Assembly: GCF_042932805.1 (NCBI RefSeq)
Contig: NZ_CP170633.1
Span: 1,798,001 to 1,862,000, forward strand
DNA: 64,000 bases
From: Ascidiaceihabitans sp029251465
GTDB taxonomy: Bacteria > Pseudomonadota > Alphaproteobacteria > Rhodobacterales > Rhodobacteraceae
Direction of reading: 5' to 3'
The notes beneath the pieces were generated by a model that did no database searches, was not told the DNA's origin, and worked only from the letters and a program-made list of their open reading frames with translations. Position 1 is the first letter of the stretch. Each line of letters opens with the position of its first letter. Below, piece after piece: positions 9,217-17,893 of the stretch. A program made the position numbers and the translations under genes.

Positions 9217-10587
9217 ATGAGCCTTGACGCTGTCCTAGCCAAGATCGACGCCGACCTTCCCCAAGCCACGGACCGTTTGCTGGATTTGTTGCGCATTCCA
9301 TCGATTTCCACCGATCCGGCCTTTGCCGAGCACTGCCAATCGGCTGCGGACTGGTTGGTGAATGACCTGCAAACCCTTGGCGTTGCTGCAGAAAAACGAG
9401 AAACACCGGGGCATCCAATGGTCATCGGGCATGTCGAAGGGGCCGGCCCGCATTTGCTGTTTTACGGGCATTACGACGTGCAGCCGGTTGATCCATTGGA
9501 TTTGTGGGACAACGATCCGTTTGATCCACAGATCGAAGACACCGCCAAAGGTCAGGTCATTCGTGGCCGCGGATCGGCAGATGACAAGGGCCAGTTGATG
9601 ACCTTTGTAGAGGCCTGTCGTGCGTGGAAAGACGTGCATGGCACCCTGCCCTGCCGCATCACATTTTTCTTTGAAGGCGAGGAAGAATCCGGGTCACCCA
9701 GCCTTGTGCCCTTCATGCTTGAAAACGCAGAAGAGCTGAAATCGGACCTCGCGCTGATCTGCGACACCGGGCTTTTTGAATCAAAAACGCCCGCGATTGT
9801 GACAATGCTGCGCGGGCTGCTGGGCGAAGAATTCACGATCCAAGGGCCGACATTGGACCTGCATTCAGGCATGTACGGCGGTATTTCGATGAACCCGATC
9901 CGGGTAATGGGCAACGTCATCGCCGCCCTGCACGACGACCAAGGGCGCATCACGGTGCCGAATTTTTACGACGGCGTTCAGGATTTGTCAGATGAGCTTG
10001 AGGCGCAGTGGCAGGGCCTTGCCTTTGATCACGCGTCATTCTTGGGTGACGTGGGCCTGTCGAAACCTGCCGGTGAACAGGATCGCACGCCACTGGAAAT
10101 GATCTGGTCGCGCCCGACCTGCGAAGTGAACGGAATTTGGGGCGGCTACACGGGCGACGGTTTCAAAACCGTCTTGCCCTCAGAAGCCCACGCCAAGATC
10201 AGTTTCCGTCTGGTCGGAGATCAGGACCCCGACGCCATCCGCGAAAATTTCCGCGCCTATGTCACAGACATGCTGCCAGAAGATTGCACCGTGACCTTCC
10301 ACGGCCATTCCTCGGGGCGCGCGTCGGTCACGGAAACGATCGACCCCGCCTTCGAAAAAGCCCGCGCGGCGTTAACCACGGAATGGGGGGTACAAGCGGC
10401 CTATGTCGGCTGTGGCGGCTCGATCCCGATTGCCGGGCATTTCCAGAACATTTTGGGGACCACGCCGATGCTGATCGGGTTTGGCAAAGACGACGATGCA
10501 CTGCATTCGCCCAATGAAAAATACGACATGGAAAGCTTTCACCACGGCATCCGGTCATGGGCGCGCATTCTGGACGCACTGACCTGA
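9217..10587 (+). CDS. M20 family metallopeptidase (dipeptidase-like)
   Basis: Cytosolic zinc peptidase of 456 residues from the ATG after CGGAGCC (MSLDAVLAKIDADLP). Metal ligands are in FYGHYDVQP (His and Asp), GRGSADDKGQ (bridging Asp), EGEEESGSPSL (catalytic Glu and ligand Glu) and DLHSGMYGG; the C-terminal His is in DALHSPNEKYD. This is the carnosinase/PepV-like M20 branch that hydrolyses dipeptides or amides. The hydrolase gene follows after a short palindrome, on the same strand. Confidence 0.93.
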   Translation: MSLDAVLAKIDADLPQATDRLLDLLRIPSISTDPAFAEHCQSAADWLVNDLQTLGVAAEKRETPGHPMVIGHVEGAGPHLLFYGHYDVQPVDPLDLWDNDPFDPQIEDTAKGQVIRGRGSADDKGQLMTFVEACRAWKDVHGTLPCRITFFFEGEEESGSPSLVPFMLENAEELKSDLALICDTGLFESKTPAIVTMLRGLLGEEFTIQGPTLDLHSGMYGGISMNPIRVMGNVIAALHDDQGRITVPNFYDGVQDLSDELEAQWQGLAFDHASFLGDVGLSKPAGEQDRTPLEMIWSRPTCEVNGIWGGYTGDGFKTVLPSEAHAKISFRLVGDQDPDAIRENFRAYVTDMLPEDCTVTFHGHSSGRASVTETIDPAFEKARAALTTEWGVQAAYVGCGGSIPIAGHFQNILGTTPMLIGFGKDDDALHSPNEKYDMESFHHGIRSWARILDALT

Positions 10588-10608
10588 AGGTGGGTTAAAA
10601 CCCACCTT
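10587..10608. repeat. Intergenic palindrome of the AAGGTGG type
   Basis: AAGGTGGGTT-AA-AACCCACCTT, two perfect 10-bp arms starting at the last base of the M20 stop codon. No T-run follows. Related palindromes with the same AAGGTGG/CCACCTT ends occur at 55898-55915, 55984-56000 and 59465-59487, so it belongs to a small family of intergenic hairpins. It may act as a weak terminator or an mRNA 3'-end stabiliser. Confidence 0.6.
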
Positions 10609-10628
10609 ACAAAACAAAGGGATTGCGC

Positions 10629-11510
10629 ATGATCAAAGGGTTCGAGCACGGCGTTGCAGGCGTGAATGGGCAGCAGATTGCATATTCCAAAGGCGGGTCT
10701 GGACCCGCCTTACTGCTGCTGCACGGTTTTCCGCAAACCCGCGCCATGTGGCATGCGGTGGCCCCGGTTTTAGCGCAGAATTTCACCGTGATCGCCGCAG
10801 ATTTGCGTGGCTACGGCGACAGCTCGGCCCCGTCCGAAATGTCGGCCTACAGTTTTCATGAAATGGCTGCTGATCAAAGTGCGTTGATGGCCCATCTCGG
10901 GTTTGAAACATTTCATTTGGTTGGTCATGATCGCGGCGCACGTACGGCGCACCGGTTGGCACTGGACGCACCAGAGACAGTTAAGTCATTGACCTTAATG
11001 GACATCATTCCAACGCACACATTGCTCAGCGATCTAACCCAGCAGGTTGCGCGTGATTATTATCACTGGTTTTTCCTAGCTCAGCCCGCCCCGTTTCCTG
11101 AAACGATGATCGGTCACGACCCTGATGCGTACTATCAAAGCTGCCTGCTAGGTTGGGGCAGCGCGGCGCTTGAGGATTTTGATCCAGATGCACTGGCGTC
11201 CTATCGTCAAAGTTGGAACAAACCGGAAAACATCCGCGGCATGTGCAACGATTATCGCGCGGCAATCGATATAGACTTCGCATTGGATGCCCAAGATTTG
11301 GGGCGCAAGATCACCTGCCCTGCGTTGATTTTATACGGAGCCGACGGGGTCATGGCGCAACGCTATGACGTGCCTGCCACGTGGGCAGAACGATTGTCAC
11401 ACATGCAAAGCGCAGGCATTTCGGGCGGACATTTTTTCGTCGATCAGCATCCGATGGACACGGCGCGGCACCTGTCAGAATTTCTACTGACGCAAGAGCG
11501 CGCGCCCTAG
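10629..11510 (+). CDS. Haloacetate (fluoroacetate) dehalogenase-like alpha/beta hydrolase
   Basis: Alpha/beta-hydrolase of 293 residues, ATG after AAAGGGA. It carries every active-site position I know for fluoroacetate dehalogenase: nucleophile D101 and carboxylate-binding R102 and R105 in GHDRGARTAHR, acid D125 in DIIPT, halide-pocket H146 and W147 in YYHWFF, W176 in LLGWG, a tyrosine at 209 in NDYRAA, and the general-base histidine in GGHFFVD. Family members cleave the C-F bond of fluoroacetate by an aspartyl-ester intermediate and also accept chloroacetate. The natural substrate in a marine bacterium is unknown. Its last bases overlap the convergent glycosyltransferase stop (CTAG). Confidence 0.82.
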   Translation: MIKGFEHGVAGVNGQQIAYSKGGSGPALLLLHGFPQTRAMWHAVAPVLAQNFTVIAADLRGYGDSSAPSEMSAYSFHEMAADQSALMAHLGFETFHLVGHDRGARTAHRLALDAPETVKSLTLMDIIPTHTLLSDLTQQVARDYYHWFFLAQPAPFPETMIGHDPDAYYQSCLLGWGSAALEDFDPDALASYRQSWNKPENIRGMCNDYRAAIDIDFALDAQDLGRKITCPALILYGADGVMAQRYDVPATWAERLSHMQSAGISGGHFFVDQHPMDTARHLSEFLLTQERAP

Positions 11511-12379
11511 ATCACCCCGTTGAACCGCTCCGGCAGCACATATTGCGTGCCATGATCCGGTCGATCAAACTGGTAAAACCCAGTGTCGCCGCGGGCGGTA
11601 AAAGACCGCTGCATTTTGCGTCGTAGCGGTTTCATATCAAAACCGTCCTGCATTTCGAGTTTGGCAAATTCCTCGAACACATCGCGATCTTCGCCGCGCG
11701 CCTCGGCAAACCAATGCCGCCCGATTGAGGCTTCTTTGACGCTGGCGTTCACTTCTTCGGTCACTTGATTGCGGTGATCCATGACGCCCACGTAGGCCCC
11801 GAAGTCGCAGAATTTCAGGTGCATCAGATACAGCTGATCCGGTGTGTGCAACTTGGCGTATTGGGTGAAATGTCCGCCGCGCGCGATTTTCACCGGGGCC
11901 GAAATAATGCAGGGTTTCGAGTAATGCGGCGCTGGACGCACGTGGCGACGCGGGCCAAGGATCGCATCATCGATCACCTGGTCTTCGACGTCGATACGGT
12001 GGATCACCTCTAGGCCTACGGGGGTATAAACGCGGCCCTCTGGCGCATTCTGCAGGAAATCCAACAGGTTACCACCTGCATCGGGATCGACCACAACCAG
12101 TTCGTCCACATCACCGACAATCACATGACGATAGTAACGCCGCAAACCGCCCGTGATGTTGTTCAGCAAGCCCCAGCGTTTAACGTCAAAATTCTTGTGC
12201 GGATCACCGGGAATACCGATGATGTTGCAGCCCTCGGCCAGCTTGGCGACCTCGTCCCCGCGCCCGTGATTGACGATATAGCAATTTTCGCGCCCGAACA
12301 TTTCGCCGTAATGACGCAACCACGCCTTTAGAAAAAACGCATCATCGCGCACCATCGTGACCGCTGCTACTGTCTGCAT
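11507..12379 (-). CDS. Glycosyltransferase family 2-like protein
   Basis: A 290-residue protein of the Glyco_tranf_2_4 type. It opens MQTVAAVTMVRDDAFFLKAW, where VRDD.FL.W is the usual donor-site start, and has a DxD-like metal/nucleotide motif in VIVGDVDELVVVDP. It lacks transmembrane segments. Substrate not predictable; related marine genes decorate surface polysaccharide. The neighbours include two sulfotransferase-like genes, so a role in modifying cell-surface glycans is a reasonable inference. Confidence 0.75.
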   Translation of the reverse strand: MQTVAAVTMVRDDAFFLKAWLRHYGEMFGRENCYIVNHGRGDEVAKLAEGCNIIGIPGDPHKNFDVKRWGLLNNITGGLRRYYRHVIVGDVDELVVVDPDAGGNLLDFLQNAPEGRVYTPVGLEVIHRIDVEDQVIDDAILGPRRHVRPAPHYSKPCIISAPVKIARGGHFTQYAKLHTPDQLYLMHLKFCDFGAYVGVMDHRNQVTEEVNASVKEASIGRHWFAEARGEDRDVFEEFAKLEMQDGFDMKPLRRKMQRSFTARGDTGFYQFDRPDHGTQYVLPERFNGVI

Positions 12380-12492
12380 ATCGTAACCTACCTGCTCGCC
12401 CTTGCGCTTGCCTGCGCTTTGTCTCGCACCCTAGCCGTTCCCCTGCTACAAGAGAATCGTTAATTTACGCATGCGTTCGACAGGAGCCCGAC

Positions 12493-13236
12493 ATGTTGCC
12501 AAATTCATTCGCAGCGTCAGGCTTTCATGCACGCCCCGTGGTGCACGACATCGCACGGTTTCACGTTTTGGGCGAACGATCGTCCGGGACCAACTTTGTC
12601 AAACGGCTGTTGGGGCGCAATACGGCGCTGAAACCAACCGAAGCGTTGGGCTGGAAGCACGCGTTCATGCACATGCGCGCGGTGCCGGTCGATCTGGCGG
12701 TGGTTTGTGTGGTGCGCAGCGCCGACAGTTGGGTGCGCTCGATGCATGCCAAGCCGTGGCACACGACGCCTGCCATGCAAAAGCTGGATTTTGAGGATTT
12801 CATCCGCGCGGATTGGGACACGGTTATTGATCGCCCGCGCTATTTTGACGACTTGGACCGTCGCACTTTGGGCCAACCGTTGCAGTATGATCGTGATCCC
12901 GTCACCGGCAAACGGTTCGAAAACATCTTTGCGTTGCGCACGGCTAAATTGCGCAGCCTGATCAGCATGCTGAACCGTGACTGCGCCTGTGTTCTGCTGC
13001 GCATGGAAGGCGCGACAGCCGCCCCCGAAGACACGCTGTTGCATTTGCGCACGAGCCTTGGTCTTGAGCTGAGCACAGATGAATTCCGCCCCGTTATCAA
13101 ACGCTTGGGGTCAAACTTTAAAGCTGCGATAGACAAACGTCCTGAAACGCCCGACGCCCTAAGCGCAACTGACATCGCGCACATGAAAGCCCACCTCGAT
13201 CTCGATCTCGAAGCGCAGCTTGGCTATTCTTACTAA
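12493..13236 (+). CDS. Sulfotransferase-like P-loop protein
   Basis: A 247-residue protein preceded by AGGAGCC. The N-terminal FHVLGERSSGTNFVKRLL resembles the PAPS-binding phosphate loop of sulfotransferases, and VVCVVRSADSWVRSMH resembles the second (3'-phosphate) site, with Arg and Ser at the expected places. The rest is not strongly recognisable. I infer a sulfotransferase-fold enzyme with unknown acceptor; a nucleotide-binding protein without transferase activity is the alternative. A strong terminator follows. Confidence 0.6.
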   Translation: MLPNSFAASGFHARPVVHDIARFHVLGERSSGTNFVKRLLGRNTALKPTEALGWKHAFMHMRAVPVDLAVVCVVRSADSWVRSMHAKPWHTTPAMQKLDFEDFIRADWDTVIDRPRYFDDLDRRTLGQPLQYDRDPVTGKRFENIFALRTAKLRSLISMLNRDCACVLLRMEGATAAPEDTLLHLRTSLGLELSTDEFRPVIKRLGSNFKAAIDKRPETPDALSATDIAHMKAHLDLDLEAQLGYSY

Positions 13237-13282
13237 CCTGGTTTTCCGGCCCATTTTTTGAACAAAATCGCGGTGAAATGCA

Positions 13283-13320
13283 AAAGGGTCGCTCATCAAT
13301 TGATGGGCGACCCTTTGTTT
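13283..13320. terminator. Bidirectional terminator between a sulfotransferase-like gene and tRNA-Asp
   Basis: A long hairpin: AAAGGGTCGC, one G-T wobble, CATCAA, then TTGATG and GCGACCCTTT, followed by GTTT on the + strand and by a T-run (from CAAAA) on the - strand. It lies between the convergent + strand gene and the - strand tRNA-Asp and can end both transcripts. Confidence 0.85.
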
Positions 13321-13326
13321 ACGCAG

Positions 13327-13403
13327 TGGCGCGGTTGACGGGGCTCGAACCCGCGACCTCCGGCGTGACAGGCCGGCACTCTAACCAGCTGAGCTACAAC
13401 CGC
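13327..13403 (-). tRNA. tRNA-Asp (GTC)
   Basis: A 77-nt cloverleaf on the - strand. The acceptor stem GCGGTTG pairs with CAACCGC, the D-arm is AGCTCAGCTGGTTAGAG, the anticodon stem-loop is CCGGC-CTGTCAC-GCCGG with anticodon GTC, and the T-arm contains GGTTCGAGCCC. The CCA end is encoded (13327-13329). Confidence 0.96.
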
Positions 13404-13573
13404 CCGCTGCGTTTGGGTGTAATATGGCCAGTGCCCTTCCCCGTCAAGCGGCCAAATGCACAAAATCAAAGTTTATTTCGTTGCGCCCTGTCAGGCAGCA
13501 AAATGTGCCGCTGTTCCCGAAATACAATGGGACAATCGCATGCGGAATTACGGACACATGGCGCAATCGCATC

Positions 13574-14272
13574 TTAGCGGTCACCTACAGACATCACCCA
13601 TTTTTCATAGAAAACCTGGTCATCTTTCACCAGAGTGCGCAGCCGGCCCATCAGCTTTTCATTACTCACAATCGCAGATTTCTCTGTGTGGTAGTCTTTG
13701 TAGATATCCTGGGTGACATTGCGCCGGATTCGCTCGGCCGGCAAACCCAAGCGGGCCATAACCAAATCCCAGTGCGGCACCAGATCCGCAAAGTCACCGA
13801 TATAGTCGAATTGCCCCATATCCACGCTTCGAAAAATGCAGTTGGTGTAGAAATTCTGGATCAAATCAAAATGCGCGAACTCTTCGATTGTTGGCTTTTC
13901 AATATGAAACTGCGCGTTAAAGCGGTTGGCGGGATTGGGCTTTGTGCCTTTCCAATAAAAGTAGTTGGACATCATTCGTTCTAGCGGATCACGCAAAATA
14001 CATGCGCAATTGGCCGCTTGAACCTGGCCATATTTCAACACCGAAAAATGTCCTGCAACAGCCCGCTTGCCTTGCAAATTCTGTGCGTGATCTAGATCAA
14101 GAAACGCTTTAAAATCAGCATTATACAATGCGTTCGGATCAACAATCTTGTCCTTGTAGTCCAACAACAGGTCGGCACCATATTTTTTCTTAATGGCGTC
14201 AACGATCGATGCGCCGCCCGCTTTGGGGACGTGGACAAAAATGAAGTCGAGATTTGGATTAGACTGCCGCAT
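13574..14272 (-). CDS. Sulfotransferase family protein
   Basis: A 232-residue cytosolic enzyme of the sulfotransferase family 2 fold. FIFVHVPKAGGASIVDAI near the N terminus is the PAPS 5'-phosphosulfate loop (K-x-G-G-x-S), and CACILRDPLERMMSNYFYW is the 3'-phosphate site (RDP..R..S.Y). These proteins usually sulfate carbohydrate at the membrane face. I chose the ATG at 14272; an in-frame GTG one codon upstream is also possible. With the genes at 11507 and 12493 it forms a loose group for surface-glycan modification. Base composition is more AT-rich than the neighbours. Confidence 0.8.
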   Translation of the reverse strand: MRQSNPNLDFIFVHVPKAGGASIVDAIKKKYGADLLLDYKDKIVDPNALYNADFKAFLDLDHAQNLQGKRAVAGHFSVLKYGQVQAANCACILRDPLERMMSNYFYWKGTKPNPANRFNAQFHIEKPTIEEFAHFDLIQNFYTNCIFRSVDMGQFDYIGDFADLVPHWDLVMARLGLPAERIRRNVTQDIYKDYHTEKSAIVSNEKLMGRLRTLVKDDQVFYEKWVMSVGDR

Positions 14273-14398
14273 CACTGCTGTTTTTCTTCCGAATTAGATC
14301 ATTTGCGCATGCAGACAGTGCAACGCGAACGACCCTAAAGTACAGCAATCATCGGCACTGCAAACCGTGGTGTGTCTTTGAAGACATCGGGGAAAGAA

Positions 14399-14418
14399 TG
14401 GTGGGTCGTGAGAGGCTC
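14399..14418. repeat. Distal attachment-site copy A (tRNA-Val 3' end)
   Basis: Twenty bases from TGGTGGGTCGTG to AGAGGCTC identical to the 3' end of tRNA-Val at 24152, in the same orientation. It marks the outer boundary of the older of two tandem islands. The next bases differ from the tRNA. Confidence 0.85.
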
Positions 14419-14547
14419 AACACATGAAGCCAATGACATTCAACAAAAGTCAGCACGCATCAATCCCAGTCATCAGCAATTGCATTCCACAGTGGATTGC
14501 GGTGGGTCTCTGGTGGGTTGTTTTTGAACGAAAAGACGAATGATGTG

Positions 14548-14918
14548 ATGACGAAAAAAGTGGGTGGAAGCAGACACAGTTAGCAGCATTGGATAGAGGT
14601 CAGAAAGTCACCGCAGAGGAAGGCTTGCGATTTCATAACGGCGGTCGTGGCCGTTGGGAATGCGATCTGCGTGTCTGCGGGGAGCGTCGCCACCCCGGTC
14701 TTGGTAAATTTCCGGCTGTTGGCATCAAAGCCGCTGAAACCAAACTAAATCGGCTTCGGCTAAAAGCGGAAAGCGGCATTGATCGTATCGGTAAAGCGTC
14801 ACCTCCCGAAATGGGAGAAACCCTGCATAGGGCGATCAAAATTGGTAACATTGCCCCGCTATGGTTTGCTGAACATCGTACCACTATGAAAAACGAAGGC
14901 GAAAAAACGAGATATTAA
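14548..14918 (+). pseudogene. P4-type integrase N-terminal remnant, frameshifted
   Basis: An ATG at 14548 gives MTKKVGGSRHS before a stop; a frame change then continues LAALDRGQKVTAEEGLRF and GERRHPGLGKFPAVGIKAAE, which is the DUF4102 arm-binding domain of P4-type tyrosine recombinases. A second frame change after 14918 is suggested by the reading ENHVIAPFGHMARIDL to about 14990. Nothing of the catalytic domain is left. It sits 130 bp inside attachment copy A, where an integrase would be expected, so it is the dead integrase of the outer island. Confidence 0.72.
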
Positions 14919-15595
14919 GGTGAAGTCGAAAATCATGTCATTGCACCGTTCGGCCACATGGCGCGGATCGATTTAAACCTTGTTCACCTTTCTTTGGCAT
15001 TCGCTAAGCGCAGGCATGGAAACGGTGACAAGACTGCCTCCGGTGATCCACAGTGGTGCTGTCGTACCGCAATACGGTGACGGGAAAGTTTTACCAATCC
15101 GGGTTCAGATTCGAGATGGGCCATAGTGTAATGCGCAATGGAGGAGGAAAAGCCCTGCTATCCGTCAGAGCGGTTCGCAATAGCGGCACAGATATTGCGG
15201 TTGCAGCGAATGGCCGGTCTGTTGAATCTGCATCGCAACGCTCGACACTGTCGCGAAGGTCCACAAAGGGCCGTTTGTGTCGATGCAACCTTGTCAGGCC
15301 CCCCCATGATGCCGCCAAACGGAGAACGGCAAGAATGAGTCCTCTTTACCGAATTTCGGCAATGCGGCCAATGTCTGCTTCCAAGTTAGATGCAAAAAAA
15401 TCCAGCAACTGATTGATTTTAAAAAGGTTATGTGGTTTGCGCCTGTTTCACAAATGAGCGTTTCTTGAAGACTTAAATGGCCAATCTGTGGGCTTGGCGA
15501 CATCTAAGAAAAGCTCGGTCATATGGGCGTAGTCCCTTACGTCGAAGTCAGTTATGTAGGACTAGTAAGTTCTCCATAATGTTACGAGAAACCGC
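14919..15595. other. Decayed island DNA without a recognisable gene
   Basis: About 680 bp. The first 70 bp hold the frameshifted tail of the integrase remnant. After that short open frames occur on both strands, but none has family motifs, codon bias or a ribosome-binding site. It may derive from old transposon sequence, which I could not identify. Confidence 0.5.
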
Positions 15596-16156
15596 ATGAA
15601 CATTCTAAGCTACCTTGAACAAACGTTGCCTCAGAACTCACAAGCCATCGAGATTGGCGTATTTAAGGGTGGATTTTCCCGAAAGTTTTTGCGGCGTTGC
15701 AATCCGGCAAGGCTGATTTTGATCGACCCGTGGGTCAGCGTAGATGACCCTGCACATCGATCAGCGTGGTATCATTCAGAGCGCGGAAACGACATGGAAG
15801 CGATATACAACGATATACGCACTCAATTGAGACCTGAAATTGATGCTGGTCGCGTGGAAATTTACCGCTCCACATCTGCCGAGGTTCTTCCTAACCAACC
15901 TGACGGCGCATTCGACTTTATTTTCGTGGATGGGGACCATTTGTATGAGCCCGCATTACTCGACCTAAAAGTGTCGTTTCAGAAATTGAAGCGTGGCGGG
16001 ATCATGCTCATCGACGACTATAAAATGGACGCGAAATTCTGGTGGGGCGATGGCGTTGTTCGAGCGGTTCACGATTTTCTAGCGCAACATTCAAGCAATA
16101 TACTCCTAGAGAAAGTCACGGACGGGCAGATAGTCGTCAAAAAAATAGGGAGCTAA
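15596..16156 (+). CDS. Class I SAM-dependent methyltransferase (Methyltransf_24 type)
   Basis: A complete 186-residue protein. The SAM-binding motif I is AIEIGVFKGGFSRKFLR, the acidic ribose-binding end of strand 2 is ILIDPW, and the strand 4 region is FDFIFVDGDHLYEPALLDL followed by LKRGGIMLIDDY. This set is typical of Methyltransf_24 enzymes often found in sugar or O-antigen clusters. It is intact cargo in the outer tRNA-Val island. Acceptor unknown. No strong Shine-Dalgarno is visible. Confidence 0.8.
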   Translation: MNILSYLEQTLPQNSQAIEIGVFKGGFSRKFLRRCNPARLILIDPWVSVDDPAHRSAWYHSERGNDMEAIYNDIRTQLRPEIDAGRVEIYRSTSAEVLPNQPDGAFDFIFVDGDHLYEPALLDLKVSFQKLKRGGIMLIDDYKMDAKFWWGDGVVRAVHDFLAQHSSNILLEKVTDGQIVVKKIGS

Positions 16157-16636
16157 CACTGCCTCTACCCCCGCCACAAACGCCCGTTTGTTGAACGATT
16201 TACTCCAAGCCGCCATTGGCGCAGTCGCAGCGAACGGCAGCTTTGTCCCGCACAGCCGCCATCGGCGCTGTCAAATTGCTGCGTATCATCGCCAATGTCG
16301 GCTTTCGGGGAAGCTGCACCGCAGCACCGAGCGCTACAACGAATGGCATCTGTGGGTGGCTCCTGCATTGCAAGCGTTTTCTGTCGATATTTGCGGTCAT
16401 TTTTGTCAGTACTGTCGTCTGTCCGGCCTGTTTATGTTTTGGCATTGCCTCCACTGGCCCTCCCTCTCATCGCTGCAAGCAGCGACTGCCGGGCAGTGGA
16501 TGAATTCCGCGAGCGAGGTTCCGATCGGCTTATCGACCTCAGAGGGCCGCTGCCATTCCCGGAGTGTCCTTACTCTTGGTTGACTTAATTCCGCATCATC
16601 ACTTCAACGTCTTGCATCTCTTGGCAGTTGGCGTGG
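16157..16636. other. Non-coding repeat-like DNA flanking the IS110 element
   Basis: About 480 bp rich in short inverted words such as GCCGCCATTGGCG, GCAGCGAACGGCAGCTTTG and CCGCCATCGGCG. The pattern resembles degenerate intergenic repeats of marine alphaproteobacteria rather than a gene. All open frames here are low-complexity Cys/Trp/His-rich shadows. The last 50 bp before the transposase stop probably belong to the IS110 right end. Confidence 0.45.
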
Positions 16637-17656
16637 TTAGAACGCTGGCTGCCGATATTCCTGTTTCTTCGTCAGCATGGCCCAGATGATCCGAGCAGCT
16701 TTGTTGGCCATGGCTTTTGTCGCCAGCCTGATTGGCTTGCCAGCGATGATCTTTGCGGTCCAAAGGTCTACTTTCTCCGGTGAACGTTTTGCCATCACGG
16801 CGCGAGACGTCATGCCAACGACCAGCAATTTGCGAATGTAACGATCACCCTTCTTCGTGATCTTGCGTAAACGTTCTTTTCCGCCGCTCGATTTGTTGAG
16901 CGGTGTGAGACCGAGCCAAGCCGCAAAGTCACGCCCGGTTCTAAATGGCTTTGCATCACCGATCGTCGCAATGATCGCAGATGCTGTAATTGGACCAATG
17001 CCGGGCATGCGCATTAATCTCCGTGCATCTGTGCTCAGCAAAGCATGCTGCTCGATCATCTTTGAATACCCCGCAATGCGTTCGTTCAAGCCAATGAACT
17101 GATAACACTGCATCCCAAGCATTCCATTTGCGATGTCTGGCATATCCGGGTGATCACCATCGAGATGGCGCTTTGCGAACGCAGTGACCGCCTCGACGCC
17201 AATTGGCAGAATGTGCCCGAACTCGCGCAACAAACTGCGGATCATATTGGCCATCTGGGTGCGTTGTCGGACTGCCAAATCACGGGTGCGATGGATCGAC
17301 AAGACAGCCTGTTGATCCTCGGTCTTGATCTCGACAAAGCGCATTGTCGGACGCCTGACGGCTTCGCAAATTGCCTCCGTGTCTACCGCATCTGTCTTTC
17401 CGCGTTTGACATAAGGCTTCACATAGTTTGCTGGCATAAGCCTGACGTCATGACCGAGCTTGCGCAACGTACGGCCCCAATGGTGTGAGGATCCGCAGGC
17501 CTGCATCCCGATCGTGCAAGGCGGCAAAGTCTCAAAGAACGCCAAGAGCTTTGCACGCTTGATCGCCTTGTTGAAAATCACGCGTCCGTTCTCGGAAATA
17601 CCGTGAACTTGGAAAACATCCTTGGCCAAATCCAGGCCGATTGTTTTAACTGTCAT
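16637..17656 (-). CDS. IS110-family transposase (DEDD)
   Basis: Complete 339-residue transposase. The N-terminal RuvC-like domain starts TVKTIGLDLAKDVFQVHGI with the first Asp, and KRGKTDAVDTEAI carries the third/fourth acidic residues. The C-terminal Transposase_20 domain contains MPGIGPITASAIIATIGDA and GLTPLNKSSGGKERLRK. IS110 elements lack inverted terminal repeats and are guided by a non-coding bridge RNA encoded next to the gene. It is cargo in the outer island; element ends could not be fixed. Confidence 0.92.
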   Translation of the reverse strand: MTVKTIGLDLAKDVFQVHGISENGRVIFNKAIKRAKLLAFFETLPPCTIGMQACGSSHHWGRTLRKLGHDVRLMPANYVKPYVKRGKTDAVDTEAICEAVRRPTMRFVEIKTEDQQAVLSIHRTRDLAVRQRTQMANMIRSLLREFGHILPIGVEAVTAFAKRHLDGDHPDMPDIANGMLGMQCYQFIGLNERIAGYSKMIEQHALLSTDARRLMRMPGIGPITASAIIATIGDAKPFRTGRDFAAWLGLTPLNKSSGGKERLRKITKKGDRYIRKLLVVGMTSRAVMAKRSPEKVDLWTAKIIAGKPIRLATKAMANKAARIIWAMLTKKQEYRQPAF

Positions 17657-17860
17657 GAGGTGGCTCCTTTCCTAGCAGTCGATGACAACTGCACTTTGGC
17701 ACATTCGATGCCGGTGAAGCAGGAGCCACCCACCTCATCCGCTTTCGGGCCGCCCATGCAGGTCCGGGCGAGATCGATCAACGGGATCATTGCAATGCCG
17801 CTAACGGCAGGTCTGAGCCCAGATTGACCGATGCTGCACAATGCGTGAATGTCTGCTATC
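17657..17860 (-). ncRNA. Candidate IS110 bridge RNA / left-end region
   Basis: The non-coding stretch upstream of the IS110 transposase. It contains a long inverted repeat: GAGGTGGCTCC at 17657-17667 and GGAGCCACC at 17722-17730 followed by CACCTCAT, enclosing about 55 bp. In the IS110 group the left-end leader encodes the bridge RNA that pairs with target and donor DNA. Position and structure fit, but guide loops cannot be assigned by eye. Confidence 0.35.
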
Positions 17861-17893
17861 TGAAGCGAAGAAAAGAATGCTGGTGTCTCAACT

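Noticed and set aside
15053..15412. 119-codon open frame as a transposase remnant
   Set aside because: Only a weak STLSRRS-like segment recalls IS5-type enzymes; no catalytic motif, start site or terminal repeats were found.
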